From: Candidatus Fermentibacterales bacterium
GTDB taxonomy: Bacteria; Fermentibacterota; Fermentibacteria; Fermentibacterales; JAFGKQ01
Reading direction: 5' to 3'
Length of the DNA stretch: 7,651 bases
NCBI GenBank assembly: GCA_016928495.1
Contig: JAFGKQ010000037.1
Location: 1-7,651, forward strand
Positions within the stretch are counted from its first letter, which is position 1. The number at the start of each line of letters is the position of its first letter. Made by a program: the position numbers and the translations under genes. Shown here in pieces: positions 5,208-7,651 of the stretch. The notes under the pieces were generated by a model that had not been told where the DNA came from, searched no databases, and was given only the letters and a program-made list of their open reading frames with translations.

Positions 5208-5351
5208 CCCGGGCGCTGCTAGAGGAGGGAAGCAGCTGGCGCTGCCGGTGCCTTGCGCAGGCTGGATTTCGAGGTGCTTTCACCGGTCAACGCCTGCACT
5301 GCTTCTAACGCCCGCCGGGCCCCGGTTGTTCCCGATGCGGTGCCCTTGCGG

Positions 5352-6887
5352 CTAGAGCCTGAACTCGATTCCCTGCGCGAGCGGCAGCTCGTGGCTCCAG
5401 TTGATCGTGTTGGTCTGCCTCCTCATGTAGGCCTTCCAGGCCTCGGAGCCGGCCTCCCTGCCTCCGCCGGTCTCCTTCTCGCCGCCGAAGCACCCGCCTA
5501 TCTCGGCCCCGGACGTCCCGATGTTGACGTTCGCGATCCCGCAGTCGGAGCCTGAATGCGACAGGAAGCGCTCGGCCTCCCCGAGGTCCGTGGTGAAGAC
5601 AGCGCTCGAGAGGCCCTGAGGCACCTCGTTGTGGATGGCAATCGCCTCGTCGAGATCCCCGTAGGCGAGGACGTAGAGAATCGGGGCGAACGTCTCGTTG
5701 TGCACGATCCCGGTCTGAGAGGGCATGCGCACTATGGCGGGCTCGACGAAGCGCTCACCCTTGTCCGGAAGCCGCTTTCCACCGAAGACCAGCTCGCCTC
5801 CCTGGGCCTTTGCCGCTTCCAGGGCTTTCATCATCTCTTCAACGGCTTCGGTGCTCACCAGGGGCCCCATCAGGGTCCCGTCCTCCATCGGGTCACCGAT
5901 TCGCACCTGCCCGTAGGCTGACACCAGAGTGCGGACGAGGTCATCCACCACGCTCCTGTGGGCTATGATGCGGCGCGTGGATGTGCAGCGCTGTCCTGCG
6001 GTCCCGACCGCCCCGAAGAGGATCGCCCTGACGGCCATGTCCATGTCCGCGTTGGGGGTCACGATTATTGCGTTGTTCCCCCCGAGCTCGAGGATCGTCC
6101 TTCCGAATCGCCTGGCCACGGTCTCGGATACCATGCGCCCCACTCCGGTGGAACCGGTGAAGGAGACCAGTGGAATGCGCCGGTCCTCCAGCATCCTCTG
6201 TCCCACGGTCCTTCCCGAGCCGATGGCAAGGCAGAAGAGACCTTCCCGGCCGTAATCTCCCATGACGCTGTTGCAGATGTTCTGCACGGCTATCGCCGTC
6301 AGCGGCGTGGTCGAGGAGGGCTTCCAGATCACGGGGTCCCCGCACACCGATGCTATCGCGGCGTTCCAGGACCAGACTGCGACGGGGAAGTTGAAGGCGG
6401 AGATGACGCCGACGATCCCCAGTGGGTGCCACTGCTCGTACATCCTGTGGCTGGGCCTCTCGGAGTGCATCGTCGAGCCGTAGAGCTGCCTGGACAGCCC
6501 GGTGGCGAAGTCGCAGATGTCGATCATCTCCTGCACCTCGCCCAGGCCCTCCTGGCGGATCTTGCCCATCTCCAGAGTGACGAGCTCCCCGAGCGGCTCC
6601 TTGAGCTCCCGGAGCGCGTTGCCCAGGTCGCGGACCAGCTCACCCCTCTTTGGAGCGGGGACCATCCTCCATTCGAGGAACGCCCGGTGCGCGCGCTCGA
6701 CTATCCTGTCCCATGTCCCGGGGCCGGCCTGGACGTAGGACCCCAGCTCCTCCCCGGTGGCCGGGTTGATCGAAGGGATCGCTTCCTGCTCCTCTTCCTC
6801 GATCCAGCCGCCCGGGCCCCAGCAAGCCCCGGGGCTTACCTTCCTGACTCCCAGCTTCTCCAGTACAGCCGCAGCCTTCTCCGACAT
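5352..6887 (-). CDS. Alpha-aminoadipic semialdehyde (P6C) dehydrogenase, ALDH7A1-type
   Basis: A 511-residue NAD-dependent aldehyde dehydrogenase of the ALDH7 (antiquitin) group, close to full length. It oxidises alpha-aminoadipic semialdehyde, in equilibrium with piperideine-6-carboxylate, to alpha-aminoadipate in lysine breakdown. Visible landmarks are FNFP with oxyanion N166, WKPS with cofactor-binding K189, FTGST (243-247), LELGG with general base E267, AGQRC with nucleophile C301, and ETF with E398. Group-specific features are strong: PAPKRGELVR, SLEMGK-like LEMGK, GEVQE.IDICD and TSGAEIGG.FGGEK.TGGGRE. E120 and R300 match the residues that hold the aminoadipate end of the substrate in human ALDH7A1. 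Bacterial counterparts are called amaB or pcd. ATG at 6885-6887 has GGAGG (6893-6897) 5 nt upstream; an open extension to 7001 overlaps the upstream gene and lacks family similarity. It starts 35 nt after the P5C dehydrogenase stop, so one operon is likely. Confidence 0.94.
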   Translation of the reverse strand: MSEKAAAVLEKLGVRKVSPGACWGPGGWIEEEEQEAIPSINPATGEELGSYVQAGPGTWDRIVERAHRAFLEWRMVPAPKRGELVRDLGNALRELKEPLGELVTLEMGKIRQEGLGEVQEMIDICDFATGLSRQLYGSTMHSERPSHRMYEQWHPLGIVGVISAFNFPVAVWSWNAAIASVCGDPVIWKPSSTTPLTAIAVQNICNSVMGDYGREGLFCLAIGSGRTVGQRMLEDRRIPLVSFTGSTGVGRMVSETVARRFGRTILELGGNNAIIVTPNADMDMAVRAILFGAVGTAGQRCTSTRRIIAHRSVVDDLVRTLVSAYGQVRIGDPMEDGTLMGPLVSTEAVEEMMKALEAAKAQGGELVFGGKRLPDKGERFVEPAIVRMPSQTGIVHNETFAPILYVLAYGDLDEAIAIHNEVPQGLSSAVFTTDLGEAERFLSHSGSDCGIANVNIGTSGAEIGGCFGGEKETGGGREAGSEAWKAYMRRQTNTINWSHELPLAQGIEFRL

Positions 6888-6922
6888 GCGGGCCTCCAAT
6901 CCAGTCTCTGGCCTGACGCCCC

Positions 6923-7651
6923 TCAGTCCCCGCTCATGTAGGGATACCGGTAGTCGGTCGGCGGGGCGAAGGTCTCCTTGGTCGTTCGCGTGCTGACCCA
7001 CCTGAGCAGGTTCAGGTAGGATCCGGCCTTGTCGTTGGTCCCGGAGCCGCGGCTCCCGCCGAAAGGCTGCTGGCCGACGACCGCTCCGGTCGGCTTGTCG
7101 TTTATGTAGAAGTTGCCCGCCGAGTGCCGGAGTGCGGTGTGGGCCTTCATGATCGCGTACCTGTCACGGGCGAAGATGCTGCCTGTGAGCGCGTACATGG
7201 ACGTCTGGTCGCATGTCCTCAGCGTCTCCTCGTACTGCGAGTCGGGGTAGACGAAGACGGTCAGCACGGGGCCGAATATCTCCTCCTCCATCAGCCTGAA
7301 GTGCGGATCAGTGGTCTGCACCACCGTCGGCCTGATGAAGTAGCCCTTGCTGTCGTCGTACTCGCCTCCGGCCAGTATCTCGGCATCGCCCGAGCTCTTC
7401 GCGTAGTCTATGAAGGAGGTGATCGTGTCGAAGGCGGCCTTGTCGATCACGGCCCCCATGAAGACCGAGAAGTCCTCCACGCTGCCCATCTTGATGCTGG
7501 AAACCTGGTCGACGAGCATCTCCCTCACCTGCGGCCACAGGCTCTCCGGCAGGTAGGCTCTCGAGGCGGCGGAGCACTTCTGTCCCTGATACTCGAAGGC
7601 TCCCCTCACCAGGGCGGTTGCGACGGCTTCAGGATCGGCCGAGCCGTGGAC
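6923..7651 (-). CDS. L-glutamate gamma-semialdehyde (P5C) dehydrogenase, ALDH4A1-type, partial
   Basis: The C-terminal 242 residues of an NAD-dependent dehydrogenase that oxidises glutamate gamma-semialdehyde (from P5C) to glutamate, the last step of proline and ornithine/arginine breakdown. The frame is open to the right edge, beginning VHGSADPEAV, so the N-terminal Rossmann part, probably some 300 residues, lies outside. The nucleophile is C26 of the fragment in FEYQGQKCSA. Other ALDH4A1 marks are GYFIRPTVV, EEEIFGPVL, GNFYINDKPTGA.VGQQPFGGSRGSGTNDKAG and LRWVS...KETF. These long matches favour the stand-alone ALDH4A1/RocA type over a PutA fusion, although the N-terminus is not seen. The only start-like codon near the edge (GTG at 7607-7609) is internal, just before the catalytic loop. 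It is cotranscribed with the ALDH7-type gene downstream. Symbols pruA or rocA are used for such genes, but none is assigned here. Confidence 0.93.
   Translation of the reverse strand, partial: VHGSADPEAVATALVRGAFEYQGQKCSAASRAYLPESLWPQVREMLVDQVSSIKMGSVEDFSVFMGAVIDKAAFDTITSFIDYAKSSGDAEILAGGEYDDSKGYFIRPTVVQTTDPHFRLMEEEIFGPVLTVFVYPDSQYEETLRTCDQTSMYALTGSIFARDRYAIMKAHTALRHSAGNFYINDKPTGAVVGQQPFGGSRGSGTNDKAGSYLNLLRWVSTRTTKETFAPPTDYRYPYMSGD

Noticed and set aside
5958-6941. A 327-codon + strand frame over the ALDH gene
   Set aside because: It is a shadow of the ALDH7-type gene, which is clearly coding on the - strand.
6888-7001. An N-terminal extension of the ALDH7-type protein
   Set aside because: The 38 extra codons overlap the P5C dehydrogenase coding sequence, have no family similarity and lie upstream of a well-spaced GGAGG site for the ATG at 6887.

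Overview
The window is a GC-rich, densely coded stretch of bacterial chromosome. Seven protein-coding genes are supported, one of them cut by the right edge, plus a non-coding left end. All assigned genes carry Shine-Dalgarno sites of the GGAGG/AAGGAG type where a start is visible. Arg codons AGG/AGA are frequent. Two predicted lipoproteins with Gly/Ser/Pro/Asp-rich linkers, one with a CGDSGPTGP-plus-polyglycine start, suggest a diderm bacterium of the FCB group (Gemmatimonadota, Eisenbacteria or Fermentibacterota-like). That placement is an impression from style, not a phylogenetic result. No mobile element, CRISPR array, tRNA or rRNA was recognised.

Left end (1-312): no gene, but three copies of a CCCCGTGGGAGCGCCAG box, each followed by a terminator-like hairpin with a T-rich tail on the + strand. 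The loop is UUCG in the first copy and GAAA in the other two. Next, on the - strand (855-313), is a small lipoprotein whose C-terminal part looks like the globular domain of a type II secretion/type IV pseudopilin. A 7-bp inverted repeat lies just upstream of it.

Middle, + strand: a good sigma70-type promoter (1002-1030) with a nested palindrome drives a DUF4097 (YvlB-like) protein. Its gene overlaps by 8 nt that of a DUF2089 zinc-ribbon/HTH regulator. Both proteins carry the same short helical motif, at the N-terminus of one and the C-terminus of the other, so this looks like a paired sensor/regulator unit. A small exported protein of unknown function follows after a hairpin that abuts its ribosome binding site.

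Right part, - strand: two clusters. The gene order in transcription is P5C dehydrogenase (partial, running in from the right edge), an ALDH7A1-type alpha-aminoadipic semialdehyde dehydrogenase, a 264-nt gap with hairpins, an unrecognised secreted lipoprotein with an SGNH-like look, and an M20 family metallopeptidase. The dehydrogenase pair points to oxidation of the semialdehydes from proline/ornithine and lysine breakdown to glutamate and alpha-aminoadipate. The M20 enzyme would release amino acids from small peptides or N-acyl amino acids. The right half therefore reads as amino-acid scavenging and catabolism.
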